From a virus, in IMG/VR virus record IMGVR_UViG_3300018424_000137, positions 1 to 30,268 of that record: a stretch of DNA of 30,268 nt; one strand, written 5' to 3'. A model generated the notes under the pieces. The model made no database searches and was not told the DNA's origin. It saw only the letters and a program-made list of their open reading frames with translations. The position numbers and the translations under genes were made by a program. Positions 7,601 to 15,861 of the stretch are shown here, in pieces. Positions within the stretch are counted from its first letter, which is position 1, and every line of letters begins with the position of its first letter.

Positions 7601-8244
7601 TTTATTGAATCCTCAGAAGATCTTGTAGCAAGTATTTCTTTTACAGGATTACCGTTAGAATCTTTAATTGGTTTGTTTTCACTGTCTAATTTTTCTTTTC
7701 TGTTAATTTCAGTGATGTTAACGTAGGGTAGTATTTGAGTAACTGATATTTTTGTCGGACTGTCGTCACTTTCGTTTGCTTTGTATTTTAAAATTGCCGA
7801 GGAAAAATTCTTAGGCTTGTTTGATGTATCGTCCGCGTCTGTTGAAAATCCTACTTCTAAAATGCTATTTTCAATTATACCTTCTTCATTAGTCTGAAAA
7901 GTTGCAACAGGTGAGAGAATATTAATATATTCGTGCATTTTATCAAAATCATATACGTTTCTTAATTGTGACGCTCGTGAAAGATCTTTAATAAAATAAG
8001 TTCCTGTCGTTCTATCAAATATTTTAGGTGCCAATTCTTTAACAAACTTTTCTTTTTGCTCATCTATAACCGCATTATTAACTGAAGCTATATATTGTTG
8101 TCTAAAGTCTTGGTCCAAATCTTCTAAAAAAAGAAGTAAGTCGTTCTTAGAAAGACCTAAGAGATAACCCTCAAACTCTTTTATTAGCTGAGTAAAATTT
8201 TCGTACTTAACATTATAATTGGATATTTCACTATATTTACTCAA
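4693..8244 (-). CDS. Large baseplate hub-like structural protein
   Basis: This 1,183-residue protein is probably a central baseplate or hub component. The C-terminal part has the pattern of gp27/gpD-type hub proteins: a GMPMMSRGQTIFIDFG strand pair, then YTVKSVNHNISAGEFNTDL near the end. A segment at about 395-500 contains a Gly/Ser-rich strand region and the motif FGWSHP (446-451). The middle (about 550-1000) is largely helical and charged. The best start is TTG at 8244, which overlaps the TGA of the LysM gene (TTGA) and has GGAG seven bases upstream; the next Met in frame is about 100 codons away. That overlap implies translational coupling with the LysM protein, a usual partner of hub proteins. 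Identification rests on C-terminal pattern and gene order. Confidence 0.7.
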   Translation of the reverse strand: MSKYSEISNYNVKYENFTQLIKEFEGYLLGLSKNDLLLFLEDLDQDFRQQYIASVNNAVIDEQKEKFVKELAPKIFDRTTGTYFIKDLSRASQLRNVYDFDKMHEYINILSPVATFQTNEEGIIENSILEVGFSTDADDTSNKPKNFSSAILKYKANESDDSPTKISVTQILPYVNITEINRKEKLDSENKPIKDSNGNPVKEILATRSSEDSINADLGIFDTSDPSRVTPSLNSYVVRTPNIGINARQSSHLPIFLGGIPTLELTRCVPYLDIKIISEEFKPGINEMSMPSFMRFVKQESDGSFSSMGGIGSDSLNAEDIFKEELNQNTKTSFMDIFTSPQTMANANINNVSKSTDYSVYINSEEPLKIKNGFSNQNNNNQVYEPIAPFMSLKSFSVSITGKGTGLLASKSGTLGLTLHDRSRLKDIAPLVASDRFATTKIQIEFGWSHPDGGINSGNPIGQYLNALRDIHVYQVIGSDYKFSDGGAVDITIKLVAQGFRENSRVHCGAGPMVPVSSIADLIVKASKDINFDKNQDKKQVAEIRQKIKVNARSARQLESVMTWDEWSAIYNVINKDKDRAIGLIGEVLKQQSIVDQVNESFSTTTDPNDQSNIIELQEKTNDEEYNAVLNALKAASRKKENKETLLASVFGKLQGLRSDKLDPYTYSLHRLADVGFAGLSTGVGPGQSYAVTEEQMQKDLKAASRNSGDESIATLGKILMNYVGYPMASSCLYDEVQMIFYPLNHHAGGGRVHTTASLPIPLNRLEDDIVEQVNKNTAISVKSFFSMIERKILNDRSLPVYGFSNLLSTLKNLEDKKTDDQKFFAGLDLIKNKGLIRGEGNSDTEKEINNYLNRCYGDDNQLKQKFRDAISSDQSRKDFYDGIGISNEAKKLIAENYSKYLAKEREKVRDEIEQVCIDLYRNDGLSKEIVSEPKFVRPNFTMLFESVPVIDVDQGEELGFLAGLSENLIQGGSLAKINGTGIKNNKTILRIHVYDEEAVASPSDLTLLSTLTDGNSRTLITGNPELSNEVINKMTFFDAKEFVKRNYPTVIYGSAASTVKSISVSSNTSGELSNVLAIEAYGDLKSGQDGNAYDSKFEEVVVFPNTVSLNLAGMPMMSRGQTIFIDFGTNTSLDNIYTVKSVNHNISAGEFNTDLELVPSNMGAISSFRSKLTNAITDINEK

Positions 8245-8546
8245 CTTATCACTCCAAATACCTGCGAAAGATTAATAGGCATTTTTATAATTGTTCCAGG
8301 CGGTACTTGTAATCCCCATCCAATTCCACTTGCAGCAGCAATAACCCACCATAAACTTGAGTCTCCGTATACAGCACCTGCAATTGTATCTAATCGTTCT
8401 CCTTCTTCTAATGTTTTTACATTAACACTAATTAATCCCGCCAAAACTGCCTTATATATTCTAAAAGAAGCTTTAGAATTAGAAACATATTGCTCGTTGT
8501 TTAAGTCTTTTTTTCTTGCAGAAAATGTATATCTAGAAAAGCTCAT
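8241..8546 (-). CDS. LysM-domain baseplate/tail protein (gp53/gpX-type)
   Basis: This is a 101-residue protein. Residues about 45-90 form a LysM-like module: LEEGERLDTIAGAVYGD, a WW pair at 66-67, a short helix, and VPPGTIIKMP as the last strand. The YGD-x-x-xWW pattern is typical of phage LysM tail proteins, including the gpX group and the T4 gp53 group, which bridge hub and wedge or cap the tube near the baseplate. The N-terminal ~40 residues are basic and may be an assembly arm. The Shine-Dalgarno AAGGAAAA lies inside the last codons of the preceding gene, and the stop overlaps the next gene's start, so three baseplate genes are translated as a coupled set. Exact T4 equivalence is not certain. 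Confidence 0.75.
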   Translation of the reverse strand: MSFSRYTFSARKKDLNNEQYVSNSKASFRIYKAVLAGLISVNVKTLEEGERLDTIAGAVYGDSSLWWVIAAASGIGWGLQVPPGTIIKMPINLSQVFGVIS

Positions 8547-8548
8547 CT

Positions 8549-11500
8549 TTATTTTCCTTTAATTGCATTAACTAATTTTTCCCAATTTCCATACCCAGAC
8601 TGCAATTTTTTAAAATTATACTCAGCATTTTTACCATTATCGTCATATGGATCACCGGCTATGTGTTTCATTGTTTGTCCAACATTATAAATAGGTGCTC
8701 TATTATATCCAGTATGATCTAGCCCTGGTGGAATATCATGAATAACTGTTAGATCAAGGGATATTTTACACCCCATTGGAGCCCGAGCGTTAAAATCAGT
8801 TTCCCATGGGAAATTGTCAATCCAAGTAAACTGCAATCCTCCTAATGTGCCTGCCAAACCTCTCCCCCTGGTTGATTCATATGCTTTTGTAAAAGGGTTA
8901 ATGGCTGAATTCATAAAGACGCTAGTGTTAGACGCATAAAGTAGTTTAAGCACATCTAATGTCTCTATTGGCAACCCTGCATTTACAATATTATCTTTTG
9001 CTTTGTTAGTAAAAGCGTCTCCAAGAGAACCTGCAGGATCCAATCCGTATAGTGCCAATCCCATAGCACTCGAGCTAAAAATAGGTCCCGGGTCTGGGAG
9101 TAAGTCAGTGTGTATTACATGTAAGTGTTTTTGAAATATTTCTGATGGTGCATTTAAATCAACAACTTGAACCTTGTAGCAAAGTTTATCAGTATTAGTC
9201 CCTTCAAATCCTCTTCCACTATCTATGACCCTTACATCTAATCGTCGAGGAAGATAAAAAGTCTTTTTTAAGTCAGGCGAATAATAACCTATATTTGTGT
9301 TAGGCTTTAATAGCATTAATTTTAATTCTAGACCTTCTCTAATTCCATCACCAAACTTTCTATCAATATCATAACCGGATTTTTCATCGTTGGCGTCGGG
9401 ATCTTTAAGCTGATTAATAATTTGATTAACAGCTAACGGATTTGCAAAACCGTTAATTAACAAACCAGATACACCTTTCATGACAATATCAATTCCAAGA
9501 GACTTAACTATTTTTCCTATATTTGATGCAGGTGTGCCTATAGAATTTGCTACACCGTTAACAATAGAAACAGGACTCCCAAAAGTAGCTAACCAAATTT
9601 TAAGAGCTATATCTTGTGCTTCAATAGCTTGTTGACCAAGAGTCTTATCTGTGTCTCCTCTACCTGGAAGACCACCAAGAGCTCCAACTGCAGAAGCCGG
9701 CTCTGTTGGTTGAGCATTAACACCTGCGTCACCAATACCAAATGTTCTGGCAAGTGAAAATTGTGAATAATTAGATTTAATTACATCCCCTACACGCATT
9801 CTCACAATAGGTGATGCACCAATTACTTGACTAAAAGGTTGATAAAACTTAGATACACCATCTGTACTTACTAAAGATCCCGGTGTCCATTGCGGATACA
9901 TTAATGTAGTAAGTTTATTTATTTTATACCACATATTATCAAAGTCTTCTCTGTTAGTTGCTAGCATTGTAAAAGACAAGCTAACATTTCTTGTTGTGCC
10001 TTTATATAATTGCACGCTATCCATTCTTCCATAACCGTCAACAGGATTAAATGTAGGACTAATTTTATCTGTCAAGGAATCTAAAAATGCATTAAAAGAT
10101 ATAATTTCATTTGTTCTTAGATCTTGTATATAAAAAGGAACATATTCAGCGTCTAATCTATCTTCAAGTGTTTTGACAACGGCATCAGGAATTCTATTTC
10201 CCGTTCCGTCCACATCAATACCAAAATAAGTGCTTTTTACTAAATTACTTCCTAGCATTCCTCTTGCTGGATTGGGACCGTCGACAGCGTTGTTTAGTCT
10301 TAAGGCAGCTCTTATGACATTTGCTGGGAGTATATAAGCAGATGGAGTAGCATCTTGATTCCAGCTTAGCTCTGTTTTATATCTTCCTGATGTTTTTCTT
10401 GATTTGCCAGGTGTAAAGGCTTTGTCATCCCCTAAAGCATCAACATTTCTATGGTTTGCATATTGACCAGGCATGCCTGGATCTTGTATGTTGACATCAG
10501 TATGTCCTTCTGTTGCAGCTAAACTAATGTCACCAATGGCTGCCATCACATTATAAAAATGAATAAATTTATTTGATCCTAACAAGTCTTTGTAAATTAA
10601 AAATAGTTGATTTGCATCAGTAATCGAATCTGACATAGCTGCATGTTTTTGCACAATTTGATCATATGATTTTAAAATAGATCTAGAGACTGCCAACCAA
10701 AATCCAGAAGATTGAATAATATTTTTACTTTTGTTTTGACGTACACGTGTTCTTGCAATTAAATTTTTATTTTCGCCAAAAATAACATCAATGCCTCTAT
10801 CTACTGCATCTGAATAAGAATACTTTGTATTAGTAAGAAGATTTGAAAATATATGATAATCTAGCTTTGTCGATGTCATATGTCTAGATCTTCCTAACAT
10901 ATAAGAGCCTATATCAATACTTTCATTTTTTGCCAAAACTTTTTCTGTCGATGCTTCTAATGCTGATCGATCTTGAATTCTTAATAAATTCATAAAATTG
11001 GCAAAAAAGTCTTGTGCAATTTTTTTAAGTGCATTCATTGATGCTAGTGCTTCTATGTTTAAAAGGTTTAAGTTCTTACCTAAGAAATGTACTTCTGTAT
11101 TGTAGACTGAGCCAAAAGAAGATGCATTATTTGCATCCGGATCCATTTCAACAATATCTCCCCTTCCAGCTCTAATTGATACGTTTTCACCAGTTGTTGC
11201 CTCCCAAGTTGGAAAACCTTCCGCATTTTTTGATCGAATATCAGATGCACTGATTTTATTAAAACCTGTACCTACTGTCGCTAATGACGATCCTAGTGAT
11301 AAGTCTTCTTTAAAACCAGAACTTTTTAAAAGAAGGGATTTACCTATCTTTTTTAAGTCTTCTAATGTAACAATGTTTTTATCTTTATCATAAGAACCAA
11401 ACTTATTCTGGACGGATATTGTTCCTGTATTGTTTTCTTTGTCTTTTTCTTCCAAAGCTTCTGGAGACTGAGGCCTTATTGTAAATGAAGTATTTTTACT

Positions 11501-12055
11501 GCTTCCAACATTTGCAAACCGATTATTGCTCAATATCATTTTGTTGGTTGCTTGTATAATATCGTTTTCTTCACCTTGAGGATCAACATTTGTTCTTCCG
11601 TACATATCTAAACGTCGTCCTTCTATTTCTTTTAGCTTTTCGTGGTTGTTGAAATTAGTATTTGTCTTGTCGATGATTGTTTCTAGAGGTGTACCTGATA
11701 TATCAAATTTTCTACTATTTGAGTTTTCATCTAATTTATATTTATGTATAGTACCTTGTTCAACAAAAACCCTATCTGATCCTTGATTGTCAGCAATGTC
11801 TATTTTATCACCTCTTTTGGAGGTATTAGCTTCAGAGTTTCCAGGTTTAATTTTATAATCATTTCCAGCTTCGTCCGTTAGATAACTTAAGTAGTCACCT
11901 AAAAGCCCAGATACTTCATTTGTGAGATCGATAAGTTCACTATTTGTGCCCGGATCAATACCTAAACCGTCTTTTCCTTCTTTTTTAACATATGATATAG
12001 AATCAGATGTTGATCCTTTTTTATTTAAAAAATCTTTTAAAGTTTCTCTAGCCAT
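8549..12055 (-). CDS. Large virion structural protein, probable baseplate component
   Basis: This 1,168-residue protein has no family I recognise with certainty. The N-terminal ~300 residues are polar and look extended. Residues about 320-600 are helical. Around 680-730 a strand-rich segment (NVSLSFTMLATNREDF followed by WYKINKLTTLMYPQW) has the pattern seen in phage tail-tube-initiator and baseplate proteins. The C-terminal part contains beta-rich segments such as PRRLDVRVIDSGRGF. It lies between the tape measure/small helical pair and the LysM-hub pair, so a baseplate role is inferred. ATG at 12055 is preferred over GTG at 12064, because a GAGTG element sits 8 bases before the ATG and nothing precedes the GTG. 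The start overlaps the end of the preceding gene by 8 bases. Confidence 0.7.
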   Translation of the reverse strand: MARETLKDFLNKKGSTSDSISYVKKEGKDGLGIDPGTNSELIDLTNEVSGLLGDYLSYLTDEAGNDYKIKPGNSEANTSKRGDKIDIADNQGSDRVFVEQGTIHKYKLDENSNSRKFDISGTPLETIIDKTNTNFNNHEKLKEIEGRRLDMYGRTNVDPQGEENDIIQATNKMILSNNRFANVGSSKNTSFTIRPQSPEALEEKDKENNTGTISVQNKFGSYDKDKNIVTLEDLKKIGKSLLLKSSGFKEDLSLGSSLATVGTGFNKISASDIRSKNAEGFPTWEATTGENVSIRAGRGDIVEMDPDANNASSFGSVYNTEVHFLGKNLNLLNIEALASMNALKKIAQDFFANFMNLLRIQDRSALEASTEKVLAKNESIDIGSYMLGRSRHMTSTKLDYHIFSNLLTNTKYSYSDAVDRGIDVIFGENKNLIARTRVRQNKSKNIIQSSGFWLAVSRSILKSYDQIVQKHAAMSDSITDANQLFLIYKDLLGSNKFIHFYNVMAAIGDISLAATEGHTDVNIQDPGMPGQYANHRNVDALGDDKAFTPGKSRKTSGRYKTELSWNQDATPSAYILPANVIRAALRLNNAVDGPNPARGMLGSNLVKSTYFGIDVDGTGNRIPDAVVKTLEDRLDAEYVPFYIQDLRTNEIISFNAFLDSLTDKISPTFNPVDGYGRMDSVQLYKGTTRNVSLSFTMLATNREDFDNMWYKINKLTTLMYPQWTPGSLVSTDGVSKFYQPFSQVIGASPIVRMRVGDVIKSNYSQFSLARTFGIGDAGVNAQPTEPASAVGALGGLPGRGDTDKTLGQQAIEAQDIALKIWLATFGSPVSIVNGVANSIGTPASNIGKIVKSLGIDIVMKGVSGLLINGFANPLAVNQIINQLKDPDANDEKSGYDIDRKFGDGIREGLELKLMLLKPNTNIGYYSPDLKKTFYLPRRLDVRVIDSGRGFEGTNTDKLCYKVQVVDLNAPSEIFQKHLHVIHTDLLPDPGPIFSSSAMGLALYGLDPAGSLGDAFTNKAKDNIVNAGLPIETLDVLKLLYASNTSVFMNSAINPFTKAYESTRGRGLAGTLGGLQFTWIDNFPWETDFNARAPMGCKISLDLTVIHDIPPGLDHTGYNRAPIYNVGQTMKHIAGDPYDDNGKNAEYNFKKLQSGYGNWEKLVNAIKGK

Positions 12056-12266
12056 GTTTTTCACTCATATATTCAGAAGTCAATTTAATAAACTCGCTCA
12101 AAAGATTTTTGTCACTTAAAACTTTTTCTTGAAGGCGTTGTAAATATTCTAGTCTTTTTTCTATATTTTCTGCAGATACCTCAATTTCTTTTTTTTGGTC
12201 ATCTGTTAGTTCTTCTTCGTTATAGGATTTTCTTATTTCCTTTATAACGTATTCTTTAATTTTCAT
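12048..12266 (-). CDS. Small charged helical protein between tape measure and baseplate genes
   Basis: This 72-residue protein is almost entirely predicted helix, rich in Glu and Lys, with a likely coiled coil over residues about 28-65 (leucines in heptad-like spacing around LEYLQRLQEKVL). The ATG at 12266 is chosen because GGAGGAGG, formed by the final glycine codons of the tape-measure gene, sits just before it. An in-frame TTG 15 bases upstream lies within that Shine-Dalgarno. Tight coupling on both sides (1 base from the upstream stop, 8-base overlap downstream) indicates co-translation with tape measure and baseplate proteins. An assembly factor or small tail component is possible; I recognise no family. 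Confidence 0.7.
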   Translation of the reverse strand: MKIKEYVIKEIRKSYNEEELTDDQKKEIEVSAENIEKRLEYLQRLQEKVLSDKNLLSEFIKLTSEYMSEKHG

Positions 12267-12267
12267 T

Positions 12268-14178
12268 TTAACCTCCTCCAACCTTTGCTAAGGACTGTCC
12301 TGCTGCATTTGTAATTTCGTTATTTAATATATATTGAGCCTGTATTTGTCCTAATTTTTCTCCGTCTAAATTAATTGAAATATTTGTACCTGAATTTTTA
12401 AGCATATCTATTAAGTTACCCACAGCAATTGTTTGCTGATCCATTGCTGCTGTTGAATTTTGCAAGTCTGCCATGAGAGGAGTATTACCGGTCTGAATAC
12501 TTTCTGATATTTGATTTGTATCATATTGATGTTGGACTTCAATTTCTTTTTCAACCTTTCCGTCTAGAACATTTTGCATAACATCAACAACACTAGTAGA
12601 TATATCACCAGCAGCTTGTGTCATTCCTGAAATAAGACCTGCTACTACTAATTGTGGTTTTTGCACTGTCTTTTCAAAAGCTGCAGCTGCATCATCAAAA
12701 TTTTGCAATTGTTCTTTGCTAAATTCTACTTTTTGAAGCTCAGTCGTAATTGCTTGTGCTGCAAGTGCTGTTCTAGAATATTGCTCGACTGAATAGTCTG
12801 CAGCAGCCTTTGCTTTACTTTTCATCATTTCTTCTGCAGATCTAGCAGCACCAGCCGTAGTATCAGCAAAATTTTCCATCGCAGCAGTCATACCGTCAAT
12901 AGAAGCAGCGCTATCAGTTGCTGATTTCATTTCTTCTTGTGTAACTGATAGCTCTTCACCTCTCATAAAGGTCCGCATTTGTTCAATAGACAAGCCAAAT
13001 TGATCTGCCAGCATTCTTTGACGTGCCTTGGACATGTTTTCTACATCTAATCCAGCGTCAAGAATTTCTTCCCTCATTCTAAAAAGAAACTCTTCTTGAT
13101 CTTCAGAGGCAAGATACGTCATTTCCATCGCATCCATTTGAATTCCAAACATTGCAGAAAGATCACCCATTTTACTTGCTGCATCATCAAAATTCATAAA
13201 TCCTTTTGTTAGTGTTTCAAAAGTTTGAAAATCCATTCCTAGTTCTGAAATTGCAGTTGCAATCCTTCCTGCAGATTCAACGCCTATGTCACCAAACGTA
13301 TGTGTTGCTTTAATAACTTCTATAGTTCTATTTTTAATTTGCTCCATACTTGCGCTGGACGAATTACCTAGTGTCGTTGCAACTGCAGCTACTTTTTCCA
13401 GGGTATTTGATGTTGCTTCACCGGTAAAAGCATATTCTCTTTGCAATAGTTGTGCAGCATCTGCAGAATCTACACGCAATGATTTCATAAGTATAATGTT
13501 GTTATTCATTGCTTCTTTTGACATATTGCTCAGTACTTTTGTATTTTTATTACCTATATCTTCCAACAATTCCTTAAAAGAATTGCTAATGTCTTCAACT
13601 TTTTCAAAAAGCATGTCAAATGCGTTACCGGTATTGCCTAATGCGTCTGTAAATTCTATATTTGCTTCGCCCATTCCGGCTTGTGCCATATTAACTTCAG
13701 ACATTAAATCTCTAGTTTTTTGGGCAAACTCGCTTAAAGGTTTTCCGGAAGCTAAAAGATTGCTAGTAATACCACCTACATTTTCATTAAGAACTTTATA
13801 GTCATTTGTTAAAGTTCTGGCATGATTAGCATTTTCTTGATTATTTTCAATAACAGCTTTTGCCCCTTCTGCCAAAAAAGTAAAAGCGGCACGTGCAGAT
13901 CTTCCTAAATCATTATTTGCAACACCTACACCTGCTGTCGCAGCTGCCAACCCTAAAGCAATTTTCGATGCAGTCTCCATGTTTTTGTTGTTTTCTTTTT
14001 GGGCCGCATCTAGCTTCATTTTGTTGTTAATTGCTTCTTGCTCTTGCTTATTTAACTCTTCACCGGCTGCTAGCTTTTCTCGGGCAGCTTTAAGTGTTTC
14101 AGCCTGAATATCAGATTCAGACCTACCGCCTGTCATATCAGCAACTACATCTCCTGTATTATTACCTGGTGTTGCCAT
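12268..14178 (-). CDS. Tail tape-measure-like protein
   Basis: This 636-residue protein is mostly helical and rich in Ala, Met, Gln and Glu. It has one hydrophobic segment at 73-87 (IALGLAAATAGVGVA) and a C-terminal NLDGEKLGQI element, which is common at the ends of phage tape-measure proteins. T4 gp29, the tape measure, is 590 residues, so the size fits. It directly follows the tail-tube gene and the gp26-like/second-frame pair, which is the canonical place of the tape measure after its chaperones. It would set tail length and line the tube. The start has AGGAG 6 bases before the ATG. The Ala-rich protein at 1-1320 is an alternative or additional elongated tail protein. Confidence 0.72.
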   Translation of the reverse strand: MATPGNNTGDVVADMTGGRSESDIQAETLKAAREKLAAGEELNKQEQEAINNKMKLDAAQKENNKNMETASKIALGLAAATAGVGVANNDLGRSARAAFTFLAEGAKAVIENNQENANHARTLTNDYKVLNENVGGITSNLLASGKPLSEFAQKTRDLMSEVNMAQAGMGEANIEFTDALGNTGNAFDMLFEKVEDISNSFKELLEDIGNKNTKVLSNMSKEAMNNNIILMKSLRVDSADAAQLLQREYAFTGEATSNTLEKVAAVATTLGNSSSASMEQIKNRTIEVIKATHTFGDIGVESAGRIATAISELGMDFQTFETLTKGFMNFDDAASKMGDLSAMFGIQMDAMEMTYLASEDQEEFLFRMREEILDAGLDVENMSKARQRMLADQFGLSIEQMRTFMRGEELSVTQEEMKSATDSAASIDGMTAAMENFADTTAGAARSAEEMMKSKAKAAADYSVEQYSRTALAAQAITTELQKVEFSKEQLQNFDDAAAAFEKTVQKPQLVVAGLISGMTQAAGDISTSVVDVMQNVLDGKVEKEIEVQHQYDTNQISESIQTGNTPLMADLQNSTAAMDQQTIAVGNLIDMLKNSGTNISINLDGEKLGQIQAQYILNNEITNAAGQSLAKVGGG

Positions 14179-14209
14179 TAAATACTCCTTTAATAGATAT
14201 AATTATATA

Positions 14210-14401
14210 TTAAGTAAATTTACTATTCACTTGTTTTTCAAATTCAGAAAAGCTTCGTCTATCGTCATTTCTATTATTTGTTTTGTCTTTATTATATCTA
14301 TCGTTCTGATCTTTAAAATGTTTGACAATCCTGTCTATAAACCAACGTCTATATCTTATTGGTAGTTGCTTCACCTCTAAATATGACATATTAAGGTGCA
14401 T
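14210..14401 (-). CDS. Second-frame tail chaperone segment (likely made by frameshift from the gp26-like gene)
   Basis: From its first ATG this frame gives 63 residues, including LPIRYRRWFIDRIVKHF, a pattern typical of the C-terminal extension of phage tail assembly chaperones, and a hydrophilic Asn/Asp/Lys/Arg-rich tail. The same frame stays open upstream to 14455 and encodes protein-like sequence there (WRENILEEFFLLQ) that fits the family pattern. No Shine-Dalgarno stands at normal distance from the ATG at 14401; the nearest purine patch is about 15 bases away. The segment is therefore probably translated mainly as an 81-residue extension of the gp26-like protein after a +1 (or -2) shift. 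Independent initiation at 14401 or 14389 is the alternative. Confidence 0.65.
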   Translation of the reverse strand: MHLNMSYLEVKQLPIRYRRWFIDRIVKHFKDQNDRYNKDKTNNRNDDRRSFSEFEKQVNSKFT

Positions 14402-14441
14402 CTGGAGCAGAAAAAACTCTTCTAAAATATTTTCGCGCCAG

Positions 14442-14462
14442 TTATGTACTGGGCCAAAAAAA
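14442..14462 (-). other. Candidate programmed +1/-2 ribosomal frameshift site
   Basis: On the minus strand the upstream gene ends GAA TTT TTT TGG CCC AGT ACA TAA, with a run of seven T at 14462-14456 and the stop four codons past the TTT TTT pair. Skipping one T (or slipping back two) enters the frame of the RRWFIDRI segment, giving a fusion of about 346-347 residues instead of 269. Position after the tube gene and before the tape measure matches the tail G/GT chaperone slot. A one-base homopolymer sequencing error would look the same. Confidence 0.6.
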
Positions 14463-15251
14463 TTCTGTGGTTATTGGGATACCAAATCCATTATTTGCTC
14501 TGCAAGAAGAACAATCATATTTCCAATTCATGTCGATGCCCGGCTCTAGTTTTTTTACATAAAGTCTTAACGATCTAGAGTCTTTGGCCGGCATATTTTT
14601 AATAAAATGATGAATTTTATTTTTATCATTAACACCGTCTATTGATACTATCATGCTTTCTAAAAAGGAAGTGACACTATTTTCTCTTACGATACCTGCG
14701 TTTTGTAGTCTTTCTCTTTTAACTTCTTCTTCTCTTTCGTCGTTTGCTGTCAAAAATTTAAATAAAACTTTTTTGCCTGTTACTGGAAGACTATAAGCGA
14801 ATAGATTTTTGCCTTGTTCAACTGGTTCAGCTTCTAGACGCTTAATACCTAATTCACTTAGTTTTACATTGACATCATTTTTTCGACCGCAATTTTGACA
14901 TATATGAGTAACTGGATAATCAGATCCGTATCCTGTAATTCTCATTGAAACCATTAAGGCATTTCTATCACCAGCAATCATATTCATAACGTCAACGCTG
15001 TCATCTGTTATGCAAGACTGAATCGCTCTAGATATTGATGTTCCTTCTCTAATATAAGCTGCACTAGACAATATATCTTCTTGCAAGGCAGTCATTGCTT
15101 TAATCTGTATCGTTTCTCTATTATAAATTGTCGAATCAGGGTTATATATTACGCCTCTTGACGGTAAAGGAACAGTTTCAACCGGGACGTCCCATCCAAA
15201 AACATCTTTAGACACATTTTGTCTAGGAATTACAGAATCATTATTGCTCAT
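14442..15251 (-). CDS. 26: gp26/T4_baseplate-family protein, tail assembly chaperone-like
   Basis: This 269-residue protein has the hallmarks of the T4 gp26-type baseplate family: a PLPSRGVIYNP segment at 28-38, a helical IKAMTALQEDILSS region at about 50-63, a DRNALMVSMRITGYGSDYP block at 95-113, and two Cys pairs (118/121 and 247/250) that could bind zinc. T4 assigns gp26 to the baseplate hub. Here the gene sits between tail tube and tape measure, where other phages encode the tail chaperone with a frameshifted extension, and a frameshift appears to occur at its 3' end. The start is clear: GGAGG 9 bases before the ATG. A terminator separates it from the tube gene, so its expression depends on partial readthrough or an unseen promoter. 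Confidence 0.82.
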   Translation of the reverse strand: MSNNDSVIPRQNVSKDVFGWDVPVETVPLPSRGVIYNPDSTIYNRETIQIKAMTALQEDILSSAAYIREGTSISRAIQSCITDDSVDVMNMIAGDRNALMVSMRITGYGSDYPVTHICQNCGRKNDVNVKLSELGIKRLEAEPVEQGKNLFAYSLPVTGKKVLFKFLTANDEREEEVKRERLQNAGIVRENSVTSFLESMIVSIDGVNDKNKIHHFIKNMPAKDSRSLRLYVKKLEPGIDMNWKYDCSSCRANNGFGIPITTEFFWPST

Positions 15252-15273
15252 ATATACAAACCTCCATTAAAAG

Positions 15274-15301
15274 AAAAATCCTCTGTAATTATACAGAGGA
15301 T
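15274..15301 (-). terminator. Rho-independent terminator after tail-tube gene
   Basis: A 10-bp stem (15278-15287 with 15292-15301, ATCCTCTGTA/TACAGAGGAT) has a 4-base loop and is followed on the minus strand by TTTTT, C, then TT. It lies 33 bases past the tail-tube stop and just before the gp26-like gene. As no promoter is evident behind it, it probably acts as a partial terminator that makes tube and sheath mRNA more abundant than downstream mRNA. Confidence 0.8.
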
Positions 15302-15334
15302 CCGGATGTAAGTAAAAATATAATTTAAGATTAA

Positions 15335-15826
15335 TTAGAACTGCAATACACAATTATCAACTTCTAATGTCAGATCAATAGATAACATATTTGAACTACT
15401 GTAAGATAAAGTACCAAATGTTGCCTGTGTAATGAATGCACCTTTAATATCCCACAATTCAATAACTGTACCAACAGGATCTAAAAGCTTAAGCTGTAGA
15501 TCACGTTTGTAAAAATCAGCATATCCAGCACGACCAGAAACTGATTCATAGTGTGTTCTAATCCATTCCATTACTTGCTGTGCGCCTGAAGGAGCAATTG
15601 GATCATGAAGCTTCACACTAATACTACTCCATTTAATTTTACCGTTTGATACGTTCCTGTAGCTGTTAATAAACGGAATTTCTTGTTTGTCAATAGTTAC
15701 GTCTGGTCTTTTGGTGTCAGAAATAAGAAATGAGTCAATTCCTTCAATTGCCAACACCCATCTATAATCTCTTTTTGGTTCAAACTTATTTGGAAGTAAA
15801 TCCGTTACTGAAAGCGTTTCTGCCAT
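15335..15826 (-). CDS. 19: Tail tube protein (gp19-like)
   Basis: This 163-residue protein matches T4 gp19 in size (163 residues) and layout. It begins with LPNKFEPKRDYRWVLAIEG, continues with a long beta-hairpin region (PDVTIDKQEIPFINSYRNV), and has an internal LHDPIAPSGAQQVMEWI helix typical of tail tube subunits. The C-terminal part is strand-rich. Rings of this protein build the inner tube through which DNA passes. It follows the sheath genes, as in T4 (18, 19). The Shine-Dalgarno AGGAG stands 7 bases before the ATG. The terminator right after the gene suggests it ends the most highly expressed tail transcript. Confidence 0.92.
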   Translation of the reverse strand: MAETLSVTDLLPNKFEPKRDYRWVLAIEGIDSFLISDTKRPDVTIDKQEIPFINSYRNVSNGKIKWSSISVKLHDPIAPSGAQQVMEWIRTHYESVSGRAGYADFYKRDLQLKLLDPVGTVIELWDIKGAFITQATFGTLSYSSSNMLSIDLTLEVDNCVLQF

Positions 15827-15861
15827 TTTTTTCTCCTTAATCTTTTATATATATCTACTTA

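Noticed and set aside
13286-13801. Long plus-strand open frame opposite the tape-measure gene
   Set aside because: No ribosome binding site and low-complexity, Ser/Leu-rich translation; a mirror frame of the helical Ala/Glu/Asn-rich gene on the other strand.
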